64,000 bases of DNA, from positions 12,173,182 through 12,237,181 of the forward strand of contig CM040445.1 in NCBI GenBank assembly GCA_022749755.1, written 5' to 3'. A program made the translations under genes and the position numbers. This stretch comes from Azadirachta indica. Its lineage: Eukaryota; Streptophyta; Magnoliopsida; Sapindales; Meliaceae. The first letter of the stretch is position 1; each line of letters begins with the position of its first letter. Of this stretch, positions 47,052-58,684 are shown one piece after another. Below the pieces are notes generated by a model. It did not search any database and had not been told where the DNA came from. It saw only the letters and a list, made by a program, of their open reading frames with translations.

Positions 47052-48819
47052 GCACTAGCTTTTACTTACGATTCTGAATAATAATTAATCGAGCAGGCTA
47101 GCTATTGTTTAATCTTTATGATTAAACGAAAAATATAATAATAATAATAATAGCCTGTTATCCTTTGGGTGGTTTTAATAAAAGTTGTTAATTTTAATTA
47201 TATATTGTTAAATGCTTTTTGAACTGTTATTAAGTAGAAAAATGTGGGCATATTGATGACGTAATTTTGATGTGGATTCATGTTCAATTTTGATATATTT
47301 GAAGCCAAAATAAGGTGACAATCTTATATTTATTTGTGTATTAATTCATTAATAAGAAATAGGATATAATTTAAGTGACCCAATTAATACGTGTAGGAGA
47401 ATATAATAAATTGAACAACATTAATTCATGCATTAGAGAAAAATTTACTGAAGAATTTACTTTTAAGATATCAAAACTTTGTACATGATACCGACAAATT
47501 TCATTACTTAAATTAATTAGTTTTGACATTTCTAGTTTTGAGTTGATTGATTGCTTTTTTTAAAGACTTTCAAGTCATATGTGTATCATGGCATAGACCA
47601 GATGGTCTAATAAATGAGAATCGTGGATTGGCTTTATTTATTATAATTAACATCAAGATAATTAATTTACATTTACGAGCACATCATTTTTTTTTTTTGA
47701 GGTGTATTTCATCTAAAATTTATATTTTAAAAGTAAGATAATATTTTCGAAATAGCAGTTTTTTTAATTAATTATTTTCTAAAATTAAAAAAATAGGGAA
47801 AAGATTTAGTTTCATTTTTAGAAATGACTAAAAAAGTTCCTTGTTTTTCAAGTGTACATTTTTGAACTTTCCTAATTATTAATCTAGAGGATTCTCTCCA
47901 TCTCTCTTTTTAATTTTTTTTCTTAAAACTGAAAACGTTTTTTTTTTTTTTTTAAATTTCTTTAGGACCATTTTATGTCGCCCATTGAAATGTAAGTTTT
48001 TAACATAGTCTTCACGAGTCCTACGAATATTATATTTAGTTATTAAGGGTCCAGTTGTTTTCATTTTCTTGTCTTTTTCACATCAATCATGTTTACCTAG
48101 AACTTGTGGTGGGATCCACTCTGATTCAGTCATATCCTTATGTGATCTTCTTCTTCTTCTTCTTTTTTTTATCCGTTTATTAATTACTCACTAATATTAA
48201 GATAAAGATATATATTTAGTTTTTGAGACTATTATATATTTATACTTCTATTCAGCTTTGAAATAAGTTAAGTTAATTAAGACCGCAATTTTTTCTTATA
48301 TTTAACTTCTCATAATTCTATTTGTCAATATTTTCATCAAATCAATAGAATGAGTGTTACTATATAAAGATATATCACATCACTCGTATGTTTATTTAAA
48401 AAAATCTTGTCACTTTAAAATGTATTCTCTTTGAAATTAATTGCTAATTACAAGAGCACGTAGAAGTTCCTTAGCACAAAAGTATGTCGAAGAATTTTTA
48501 TTGTTAAAGACTTTCTCCTGCAAGAGAAATATTAGCAGACATTTATCAAGATCACACACTTGTTAAGTTGGTCATCATATACTTCTACATAATTTGTTCT
48601 TTTAATGTAATTCAAGTGATCTATAATATGCGGGACGCTCTCATACCTTTTATCGGATAACAGTAAAATGTAAGAATTTGATTATTGCAACACTAAGAAA
48701 ATTGCTTGCATGTAACGTCCGAATTTGATTGGAGAAGAAAGCAGCACCACCGTTTAACAATATAACTTCATAAAATCTTAAAACAGAGCAAACATTAAAA
48801 AACGGTGGAAATTAAAAAC
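47052..48819. repeat. 3' flank of I-type gene and R1 block
   Basis: Up to about 47460 no repeat is recognised. From there the sequence is homologous to 18460-19330 and 24800-25750 (words GGCATAGACCAGATGGTC and CTTGTGGTGGGATC). No gene. Confidence 0.7.
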
Positions 48820-48825
48820 TTTATT
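48820..48825 (-). terminator. Poly(A) signal of B-type pseudogene at 48951
   Basis: AATAAA on the coding strand at the conserved B-type position. Confidence 0.55.
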
Positions 48826-48950
48826 CAAACATTATGAACTCTTACAAATTAAGATTCCCCATAAAGGATTATCACAGAGCTAAAACCCTGCCGTTATTTA
48901 TCTATCCCGCTACAATTACTGGGGAATTCTTCTTCGTCTTCTTGTTCAAA

Positions 48951-49612
48951 CTAACAGTACATTGATCTCTCTCTAGCTTGAATCAACCTCACAGCAAACA
49001 CTGGCTCCTCATCATCAGTAGTCAAAACCAGACGTCGAGCGCTGTCCTCATAATCAACCCCGACGTTGTTGCAGAGTTTTACAATTGAAGAACCACAAAC
49101 AGATGGGCAATGAACAATTTTGTACGTTCCTGGAATTGTTCCGGTTTTCTCAAGCTTAAACCAGTTGAGCAAAGTTTGAGCTCCGGGGTTTCCTTCCTCT
49201 CCGCCAGTTGTTATGAACCATTTCCCTCTGGAATCGTCGTAGTTGTCAACCTTCCACACTGTTGAGTCGCTACATCTCGTCTCCGTCGCGAATCTTACGT
49301 TGAGATCGGTGGATCCGCGGACGATAGTATCGTTGTTAACTGGTGAGAATCTTATTCTGACTCCCCTTTGTAAATCGGACCATTCTTGCCTGACATCAAG
49401 AGGGCAGAGTCCATTTCTGCCGGCAAAGAGGCTGAGGCCACCACTGCCTCCTCCTCTTCTTGCAGACACGACGTAGAATCGAGGGTGGATTCCACCCTGT
49501 TGCCATCGGTGTCAATTAGAGGCTCATGATAAGCTGAGCGTACAAGCAGAGGTTTTGTGGCGAAGGCACTGAGAAGGAAGGAGAGTAGAGTTATTAGCGA
49601 TGAAATCTTCAT
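48951..49612 (-). pseudogene. B-type Kunitz inhibitor, one-base deletion and lost cysteine
   Basis: A full-length B-type locus of 662 bp, one base short of 220 codons plus stop. The first frame (from 49612) gives the signal peptide and mature start up to V-E-S-T-L-D. A base is then missing at about 49475 (ACGTAGAATCG against ACGTAGTAATCG), and the rest continues in another frame to the normal ending ERSMYC. The cysteine cluster has also changed: CPSVCGSC is followed in intact copies by VQLC, whereas here it is CPSVCGSSIVKLC. The third cysteine of the cluster is replaced and one codon is inserted, so the protein could not form the usual disulphide even if the frame were whole. The TATA box reads CATAAAT. 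It has diverged further from 40222 than the other B-type copies. Confidence 0.88.
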
Positions 49613-49680
49613 TTCGTTCTTTTTTCTGTTTCTACGCTGGTAATTATTTGTTGTGTTGGATTCGATTTGGGAGGGTTTGA

Positions 49681-49687
49681 ATTTATG
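49681..49687 (-). promoter_or_regulatory. Altered TATA box of pseudogene at 48951
   Basis: The coding strand reads CATAAAT in place of TATAAAT. Confidence 0.5.
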
Positions 49688-52084
49688 GAGTTAAAGCACT
49701 GGGAACTTTATGGTAATTTCACTAGCAGCATGCAAAACTCAGGCTTGTTTCTTTCAAGGTTTTAATATTATTTTTCAATTTATTTTTTGTCCATTTTGCA
49801 TGATTTGTCCACAATGTCGCCATGATTTACCAAGGACATGGTTTTATTATTTATTTGTTTATTTATTTAAATGCATGGACAAATGCATTAATTCATGACC
49901 TAATTTTTATCATACATGGCATCCTCGACAATGGGTATCATTCAATAATTCTTTGGTACCAAGTTTGCCATAATTATTTTTGTTAATAATATTGAGTCAG
50001 AATTATATTATTAGCTAAACATATATTATTTGATTTGTTTAATATACGTTTTATTTTATTTTTTGTTAATTATACACTCACATAGTTAGTTTCTTTATTT
50101 CGTTGTTTATTTCTAACTTACTTTTCACAAATTACGCTGGTATTTCTTTTTCTTTTTTTTTTTTGCTGTGCTCTATATTTCTTTAATAAAATTTCTTGCT
50201 TGGTGGGAATTTTATAAAAAAGAAAAAAAATCATCCTCAATTTCTTACTTCAGTCTACAGTAAATGATCGAATCAATGCATCAAATATACATACTCTTAA
50301 ATTTATATCGACATATTTAATCTAATTAAGGTTATATTTGTTATTGTTGATATATTTTCATTTGGCTCTGAGAGTAAAATTAGAAAAAGTGTTGAATTAT
50401 ATTATTTATGAAATCTACTTACCTTTCATGCTAAATATATTTAACTCGAGTTTTCATCTCTTAATTTTAAAGTCACAGTATTTTAATATCAAATATGTTT
50501 TGTTACAAAATGATTTTTATGTCAATATAGAGAGCTCAACTTATGTTCAAAAAAATGAAAAAGATATGCAAACGGACAAGTAGCTAGCGCAAACAAGGTG
50601 GTCCAATACACAATCAATGAGATTGATAACTTTATTCATCAATGGCATGGTGACAATACATTGATTGTGTTTTCTTTTCTCTGCATATAAATTCAATACT
50701 AAAGTTAAAGCACCATATCTCTCATCATCTAACTAAGGATAAGGCATCTACGGTGTAGATTTAATCACATGTTTGTTGTTGAGAGAATATATAGTTTTGC
50801 ATGCATGCATGTGACTTCTATGGATTACTACTTCGCGTGTTCTTTGTTTGTTTCTTTCGATATTTTAACGTATGTATAATTATTTAAATACCAATCAATG
50901 ATTTCATCCATAACATTAAACTAATATATTTAAATTTATATATAAAATTTTGTACTTTGACGACGCTCATTAATTCAGTATATATATAATTTCTACACTA
51001 ATTTCATATGCTCTATAATCGAGATTTCAATAGCTTTGAGTTTTCAGCATAGTTTTGTAAAAGTTTATTTTTTTTAAATAAAACTTATATAATCTTTTAA
51101 AAATTACAAAGTTTATATATCTAATTTGAATATGTATATATTTTGAATCATGTATTTAAATTTATAAAAAAGCAACATTCATCAAAATTCTACACTCTAA
51201 TGTTCAAGCAAACAGAATACATAACTCAAGGTTGTAAAGTAAATTTTAGTAGATTTATTCAAAGTGTTTTTAATAAAATCCGACATCATCAATATCTTGT
51301 TTGCACACTTAATAGTTCTTTTTGGGTGAACAAGAGAGAATTTATTAAAGAAAAAAGTAGAAAAGATAAATAAATTAGGAAGTCATAACGAGTCTTATTC
51401 TTTAAAATATACTTGAAGTTCAAGTTAATTAGTAAATAAAACCAAATTAAATAAGCAGTGCAAAGATGCAACTAAACCTATCCAGTTGGATGTTTAGTAA
51501 GTATATCTAGTAGATACTACAGTGTTATGCTGATTATAAGCAACTTATTAAAATACGTTATTGTATTAATAACGGCATTTCAAAGTCACATAAAAAAAAT
51601 AAAAGATTTATAAATTAATATGTCCCACGTACACGTAGCAAAAAACTATATATGCATGTGGTCCAATATATATATATATATATATATAATCAATCACGTT
51701 ATTCATAATTGGCATGGCGACAGTTCATTGTCATCGGTAGTCAATCAATTCAAAGCTTATTAATTTTATTGTCTGCTATTGTGGAAACGCCAAGATAAAA
51801 TCTCAGATATTGGTTAATATATATTTGTTTTCTTTTCCCCTCGTATTACCAAGCACATAAAAGTTATGAAGACACAACTCTGAGTTAAAGATAAGGCATC
51901 AACAGGCTATGTGGTCTAGACTTCAAGAGCATTTTATCATGTTTTTCTCGTTGTAATGATCTCATTGTCTATTAATATCTCCATTTCTTATGAGAAACTT
52001 TTGGATGGGAGGGACTTCTATGTACGCATTATTTCTTTGTACATTATATTCCTTTATCTTGATATACGTTCGTTTATACGGTAT
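49688..52084. repeat. R2 block, diverged, with an insertion
   Basis: Positions 49688-49880 and 50590-52084 are homologous to R2 (GGTGTAGATTTAATCACATG, GGTTATAGC-like distal words). Positions 49930-50580 have no counterpart in the other copies and no recognisable gene; an 81-codon open frame there has no family resemblance. Confidence 0.65.
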
Positions 52085-53060
52085 ATAGCGTATATAACAT
52101 TAATTTGAGTAATTTTTTAATAATTGACATCTAATAATTTAATCTCAGTACTTAAAAATCATAAAAACTCAATTTTCAAACACCTGGATCAAGAAAATTA
52201 AAGAGCTGAACCGTCGATAGATAGATCCAGAACACATAAAAGAAATACATTTTGCCATGGAAATAGAAGCAATTGATCAGCGATGAAGAATGTTGTTTTC
52301 ATGGATGGAAGCTGGTTAGAAATTAAGGTTTTTATGACCAAAAAGAGTCTCACTTGATTAATTAAAAGATGGACTAGAATTCTGTACCAATGCCAACTTT
52401 TACTTGAGTAAATACAAGCATACTATTGGTTATAGTTAATAAATAAGAATATAATAAAAAATAACTATTAATTTTATATTAATAAAAAATATAGAAGTGT
52501 CATAGTATTTTTCTTTTCTTTTTGAAAACTCTACAAGTGTCATAGTTAGTTAAGTTTAAATCAATATACGATCTTAATTGGAAAACACAATGCAATTTTT
52601 CTAATTAAATTGAAGATCAATCAATACCAGTAAAATCTAATTTACATGCAACGGATGATGAACACTGTTAATCTTTGTATCAAAATAGTCCATGTTAAAA
52701 TTTTAACGCTACTATCTATTTTGAATCCATATTTTATACAAATTTAATCTTAAATATGAACACTTGATAACTTAATATAGTAAGTCGATCGTATATTTCA
52801 CAAGCTTCAAAATGAAGCTAATAAAGTGATACATATCTTCTTAAGAACAATGAAAAAAATATATATATTCAACTCAATAAACACGTAGATTGATTAAGAG
52901 TCAATTTTATTTAAGTTTCAAATTTCATACCGAGCTCGAAAACAACATTAATTCATTCCACTTATTATTCCGCTACAAGTTTACGGTGGACTGATCACAA
53001 ATTCACAAGCATACATCCTGCAAATTTAATTTATTCTATTAATTGATCGAACTCGGGCCA
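52085..53060. repeat. R5 block downstream of the C-type gene at 53065
   Basis: Homologous to 12441-13400 and 37195-38150. No gene. Confidence 0.75.
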
Positions 53061-53064
53061 TCAT

Positions 53065-53744
53065 TTAGAAGTAGTACTGCATCAAATTTTCCTTGATGCG
53101 GCTCAAATATTCGTCGGCCTTGATAAACACTACGCCGAACTGAAAATCATCCCTCAAAGCCAAACGTCCAGCGGACCCATCCTCTTCGAAATACCTCCCA
53201 ACGTCGCTGCACAAACTCACGCAAGACTCACACACAGATGGACAGTGAACAATCTTGTACGAACCCTTCACCCAATTCACCGTCTTCTCAATCTTAAACC
53301 AGTTTCTCAACGTTTTCGCTCCGGGATTGCCTTTAACCCCATTTGTAGTTATAAACCATTGTCCGGTTGATTCATCGTAGTTGTCGACTTTCCACACTGT
53401 CGGCTGGTTACAGGAGAGCGGCACAACGGTGAATTGGATGTTTAAGTCTTCCGATAGATAAATTGTATTATGGTCACCGTTAGCGGGTGAAAAAGTTAGG
53501 GGGACGCCACGTCGTAAATCAGAAGGTTCTTGGATAACGTCAAGTGGGCAGGTTTTGTTTCGGCCGCTGCCAAGGTTAAGCCCACCGCCTCCTGCTCCGG
53601 TGAGAGCGGAGACGATATAGTAGCTTGTACCAGCGCGGAGGGGCTCGCCGTGGATGTCGAGCACGGGTTCGGAAGCGGCGGAGGATCCTTTGCGGCGGTG
53701 AAGACAAGAAGAAGGAAAGAGAGTGGCAGTAGTGAAGTCTTCAT
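53065..53744 (-). pseudogene. C-type Kunitz inhibitor with frameshift at the signal-peptide boundary
   Basis: The locus is 680 bp, exactly one base shorter than the intact C-type gene at 13420 (681 bp). From the ATG at 53744 the signal peptide MKTSLLPLSFLLLVFTAA is normal. Then about 8 bases (53687-53694) replace 9 in the intact copy (GCAAAGGA against GGCAGACCA), which throws the frame and gives an 82-residue product. The whole mature inhibitor is open in the other frame: V-L-D-I-H-G-E-P-L, TGAGGGGLNL, TCPLDV, CPSVCESCVSLC and the ending KENLMQYYF. That frame is also open upstream to an ATG at 53790, but this is only about 20 bases from the TATA box (53807), probably before the transcription start, and would lack a signal peptide. 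The mature sequence is close to 13420, with Pro in place of Arg in the loop (QEPSDLRRG). Confidence 0.87.
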
Positions 53745-53806
53745 TGTTAATTTTTGTTTTTGAAGGACGGTTTTGATGCTTGGAAAACAATGCAGAAGAG
53801 CTTGCA

Positions 53807-53813
53807 ATTTATA
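53807..53813 (-). promoter_or_regulatory. TATA box of C-type gene at 53065
   Basis: TATAAAT on minus, 63 bp before the ATG, intact and in the same context as at 14162. Confidence 0.7.
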
Positions 53814-54628
53814 GAGAAGCCATGGACGTACGATAGTTTTATTTTATTGAAGTTTAAAATTATATAATAAATGTTTGTTTTTAACTTTTATTTTTTTGGG
53901 GGGACCAATTTTAAGACTGATGAATGCATGTGGTTACACAAACTCATTCAGCAAATAATTGATAATTATTAGAGCTAAATATTTTGATATATTGGACTCA
54001 TAACTTCTAATAATTATTAATATATTTTAAAATATATTATTTATTAGTCACCATGTCCTTTTGAATTAATAAATATTAGTAATAAAGTGGATTTACAGAA
54101 TTGGTGATAATAACTAACTAATATAATAATTATTGTGCAAATCTTCGTCTAAGTAGACATTAATAAATTCAAGTGTTTGTGCAAAAATTATTAAAATTAA
54201 TTAATTAAATAAAACCAAATTTTAGAAATTAAACTTTTATCCTCATAATTACGAGGATAAAAGAAAAAAGTACATTAATTTTAGCAAAACTTTGCCCTAG
54301 CAGAATTATCATATAACATTATCTCAGAGAAAATAAGGAATAAACGAAGTTCGTTGGCATACATTTTTCGCTGAGCGCATTATTTTCCCGCGTGAAAGAA
54401 AGAGTAACCGTTACTATGAAGCAATGAACTACAGACCGCTGGTAGTTGTTTTACGCTAATGTCGAAGCTTGCAACAGCTAGCTGAAACATATCCATGCCG
54501 TTGCTGTAACGTTGGGACTACACAATCCTAAAACTTTTCCCTTCAATTCAATGCCTTGAAGATATTCTCATGAATTAACAATTAAATTAATAGAGATTCC
54601 AGTTAGTATTTAGTAGTCCCCGTTATTT
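53814..54628. other. Intergenic DNA with a GC-richer island
   Basis: Positions 53814-53920 still match the C-type promoter flank. Beyond that nothing repeats elsewhere in the window. Positions 54340-54540 are less AT-rich (CTGAGCGCATTATTTTCCCGC, GCTGTAACGTTGGGACTAC) but show no gene I can name. A perfect 11-bp hairpin lies at 54234-54263. Confidence 0.45.
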
Positions 54629-54761
54629 TCATGTATTAAAATAAAGTAAACAATAAGATTAATGGTGTAATTTAAAACTTGTAACCACCATATAATAATA
54701 ATTGTTTATAATAAATATCTGATAATATTAGATAATAATTTTTGAAACATTTTTTCCAACA
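54629..54761 (-). repeat. Left LTR fragment
   Basis: Matches 58099-58231 across 133 bp with scattered substitutions. Shared words include ATGTATTAAAATAAAGTAAA and ACCACCATATAATAATAATT. Confidence 0.75.
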
Positions 54762-57700
54762 ATCCCCCACAAAAATGTTTTTAAAACTTTGAAAATAAAA
54801 TAGGAACTTAATTATATATATTAAGGAAAATAAATCAAATGATAATAAAATATATATTAGCAATCTTCTATTATGCAATGGGTATAGGTGTCTTTCGAAC
54901 TTAAACCTATACTTAGTGCTAAAGTATTCATTTGAGGAATCTGAGTGAACTATGTTTTGAACTCGAATCCTTTAATCAAACTTCAACTATAACACACATA
55001 ATAGTGACAAAGACTCGAATATGCGGGTTAGCGCTATTAAAGGCCATGCGCTCTATCTTAATTCTTGTAAGAGTTTTTAGAGAATAACCCAATTCTCATG
55101 GTCACGGCCCCACGACGACTCTCATTAGGTGAGTTCTCCAAAGGTATATGTGACCTATACCTCGCAATAACTTGCTTTGAACTCATTCAGGGTAAAGACC
55201 CTTGCTAACATCACATATTACTGCACTATGCCATAGAAATGAGCAAAAGCATATCTCCTCTAGGATATGCTCATAAAATTATAGTGCTAAACAAGTCACG
55301 CAGTATGGATTGTTTCTACCCATTGAACCTCTTTCGTGGGGTCTCCAATCACAGAGGTTGGGTTACTTTTTTAGGTGACTCTCTTATGGATTTATGCACA
55401 TCCCCATCGACATTTATATATGACTTTTCGCAAAAGTCTTTTATTAAATTGATCAATTTTATTCATTCAAAAGTTGTATGTTGAAAGAGCTCTCCACTAA
55501 CTTCAATTTATATCTTGCAATGATCTTCAGCATGTAACTCATCTGCTTTTTTATGCCTAACATAAATAAATTTCTTAAATAACGATGTTAGAGTAGAAAC
55601 ATAATATAATATATGTATAAAAATATAATAAACACTATATATATGTATCTTTTTTTTTTTTACTACGTAAATATTAGAAGAATTTCCAAAGAAATTAATA
55701 ATATTATAAGGGACCCCTACATTTGAGAAAATTTATGTGACTACAATCTTTCTTTTAAATATTTATAGAAAAAGTAAAGTGAGATATTTTCCAAATTTCC
55801 AGCAAAGAATGGCCTTTTAGAAGCATTTCTGCGATAGGACATATTTGCAGCAAAACATTGCATAATGACATGCTATAGATGTGGAACAATGCCGATAAAA
55901 GAGGACACAACAAATATATAACTGAACTTGGAACAAGAACTAAGAAGTAAGGAATAAGAGTATAAACCATCTCATTCCAAGCTCATCTTTATTTCCTAAT
56001 CTCATCATAAATATAAAACAGAACAATCTCCAAACAAATTTCTAACACCTTAAAAACTAGGAGTAATTGTCATAATATATTGTATCAATTTAGAATTCAT
56101 GAATAGTAAACTCATATATCATATAAAACCATATTATTATAGTACAACAATTTTAGATTTTATTAAGTAAATTTTATGAACTTTATATTAAGTTACCAAC
56201 CTCTCAAGCCTCAAAACATTATATCTAGAAACCCGAAACTAGAAAATAGGCTCGAAACTTTTACCACTCAAGGATGGCTACCCTGTTTGTTTTAAACATG
56301 CATAATTACTATTATTGTAGATGGCATAGATAAGCTAATGACATGCATCTAACCTATAGATCTATGAAAATAAATAGGTTTGTAGGCCATACTGATTTCG
56401 CAGTTCTTGAGTACATAATCTAAAGCATCATTTCCCTTATTATATAATCGTCTTTGTTGCCTATTATCATTGAATTTCTAAATACATGAAGCATGAATAC
56501 GGTAGACTGGAATTAAGATACTTTAAAAATAATTTTGGATGTGAAAGAGAATTAATGTTTTTACTGGGCAACATTTAATATAATAAGAAAAAGGAAAATA
56601 GGTATTAAAGTAGCACTTATAGTAGAGTCATTAACCTTTTCAATAAATAAATATTTGTATTGATGACTTAATAAATTTCTTTTATAAATGTATAATAAAT
56701 TAGCTAACTCATAGTAATTATTTGCCAAATAATAATGACAATTCTTAATATGCTATTTAACTATATATGCATAAAATATTTATGAAATTTCCGTTACAAA
56801 AAACATGTTTGAATCATTAAAAAATCATTAATTACATTGCATATAATTATCACAAATATTAAAAACTAAAATAGCTTCAAATAGTATTCAAACCAAGTAA
56901 TTGAATAAATTTCTCAATACTATCATAAAATATAATGCTCTAAAAAAAATCCATTGAGGCCAAATATAATATGTGTGTGACACGATGTTGTTATTATCTT
57001 TAATGTATTAATAATAACTAAATATAGCTAGGCACAAAAATAACGTAACAGTTGCATAATAGTGAATTAAAATACCATGCAAAATTAATACAATTTAATA
57101 TATCATTCAGTTATTCATATAATAAACATATAGCTATGCACAAAATTTTTGAACAGAAAAAGTAATGATAATGATAACATATCATTTGGAATACCAAAAA
57201 AGAAATGTTCAAGATTTAGTACTATTTAGCATTTTGCATCAAAGATGCAAATACAACTCTGTTTTCATATAACTTAAATATTATACGTTAATCGGAAAAA
57301 AAAAACATTAAATTGTAGTGACATCAACCTTTTCAATAATAATTATTAGTCAAAGTAATAATATAATAGTACCTTATATGCATTTTAATTATGCATAAAA
57401 TATTTATAAAATTTCTGGGCTTATTAAAGCAAAAGCAACAAACATCCACCATGAGTGCAAACCCAAAATCTAAAGGTTTTATTAATTAAGAAAGACAAAA
57501 GACAGTTGTTGCCAGAGAGCAATCCTTGAAATTCAACAACAGAAAAGATTAAGACGAAAATTGTTGGCCCACCATCTCTTTCACCCAAGAAATTTTCAAT
57601 TGCACCTTAAAGATTTTATTACTCTTTGGTTTTAGATTGTTAGGAATATTTATAAATTTTCTATTAAACATATGAATATCACAATCACAACTATAAATTT

Positions 57701-58098
57701 AAAGTATAACAATATAATTAAAATAAATAAATAACAAATTAAAAGAAAAAAATGAGTAAAGAAATTCTGATCTAAACATAATGAGGCATGCTAATAAGTA
57801 TTATTTTAAAACCAAAGAGTTTTTCCCTCGTGTAGGTAATAATAGTTCTCTTTAATTTTAAAATACAACTCAATGCTTGTAACCAATCTCTTCAATGAAC
57901 ACGATCACCAGAAGATAAACACCAAGTCTTAAATGTCACTATTATTTAAAATATACTATTAAAATAGAATTTTATAATAATATATATTTTACACTCCTTT
58001 TCTTTTATGCACACTATTTAAATGAATACAAATATTTTTTATATAGTAGTGAAATAATTTGAGCAATAAATATATATTAAAGATAAAAACTTTATAAC

Positions 58099-58231
58099 TC
58101 ATGTATTAAAATAAAGTAAATGATAAAATTAATGATGTAATTTAAAACTTATAACCACCATATAATAATAATTGTTTATAATAAATAACTCATAAAATTA
58201 GATAATAGTTTTTGAAATATTTTTTCCAACA
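58099..58231 (-). repeat. Right LTR, conserved part
   Basis: Partner of 54629-54761. The likely full LTR would be about 580 bp if it extends to 57649, but the left copy does not preserve that part. Confidence 0.7.
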
Positions 58232-58590
58232 ATTTGCTTGTCAATCATTCCCTATGGCCTAGAAGGCAAGACTATTGGTCAATGATACTTTCAACTCTGT
58301 TTTTATCACAGGATTAGGAAATCAGTGTATAGAAACAGAAAATGGGATTTGACTTTATAATAAATTATGGGCTAAAGTTCGAAATTTACAATATTAAATC
58401 ACTGAAAGTTGGGCTGCAGATTAAAATACACTAATACTAAAATACTTCAAGGATTTTATATTTTATCTTTATTCAACTTGCAGATTTCTGCCTATGGTTT
58501 GATTAGGATCTATGTAATCAAACTATGGGTATGAAAATATTCGTAATCTTCAATGTTCTAATTTAGATCATGGATTCCGTTCACTTCCTC
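58232..58590 (+). promoter_or_regulatory. Upstream region of miraculin-like gene, repeated unit
   Basis: Positions 58268-58500 are homologous to 61095-61310 upstream of the second miraculin-like gene, and partly to 60464-60610. Shared words are TTTCAACTCT, GAAATTTACAATA, GTTGGGCTGCAGATTAAAAT and ATACTTCAA. The conservation suggests promoter elements duplicated with the genes. Confidence 0.65.
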
Positions 58591-58597
58591 TATAAAT
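58591..58597 (+). promoter_or_regulatory. TATA box of miraculin-like gene at 58683
   Basis: TATAAAT 92 bp before the ATG, in the context CTCTATAAATTTGAGCTC. Confidence 0.75.
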
Positions 58598-58644
58598 TTG
58601 AGCTCTTCTGGTTCATTTCTGCACAAAAGAAGCAAGAAACATAG

Positions 58645-58684
58645 AGATATATATATATATATATATATAGATATATATATATAT
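58645..58684. repeat. (AT)n microsatellite in the 5' leader, touching the start codon
   Basis: An AT run with two GA interruptions lies between the transcription start region and the ATG; the last AT unit runs into ATGGGAACT. The paralogous leader at 61465-61488 has no such run. Confidence 0.85.

Larger units (their letters stand above)
54629..58231 (-). mobile_element. LTR-retrotransposon remnant, noncoding, minus strand
   Basis: 133-bp direct repeats (54629-54761 and 58099-58231) end in the same CCAACA. Read on the minus strand each begins TGTTGGAAAAAA, a common start of plant copia LTRs. The left one is preceded on that strand by a purine tract (TTTTTGTGGGGGATTG context, 54762-54775), as expected 5' of a 3' LTR. 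The less AT-rich interior at 54860-55500 looks like the noncoding post-polymerase region of copia elements. I see no gag or pol words, so this is a nonautonomous or deleted copy. The left LTR is truncated. The right LTR may extend to 57649, where the + strand reads TGTTAGGAAT. Target duplications were not found. Confidence 0.55.

Noticed and set aside
53745..53807. Upstream ATGs extending the C-type frames at 53065
   Set aside because: They lie between the TATA box and the expected start of transcription, and they are absent as coding extensions in the intact paralogue.
54762..55560. Less AT-rich stretch considered as a protein-coding gene (includes an 81-codon frame at 55239-55484)
   Set aside because: It lies next to the purine tract of an LTR element, has no family resemblance, and fits the noncoding post-polymerase region of a copia element better.
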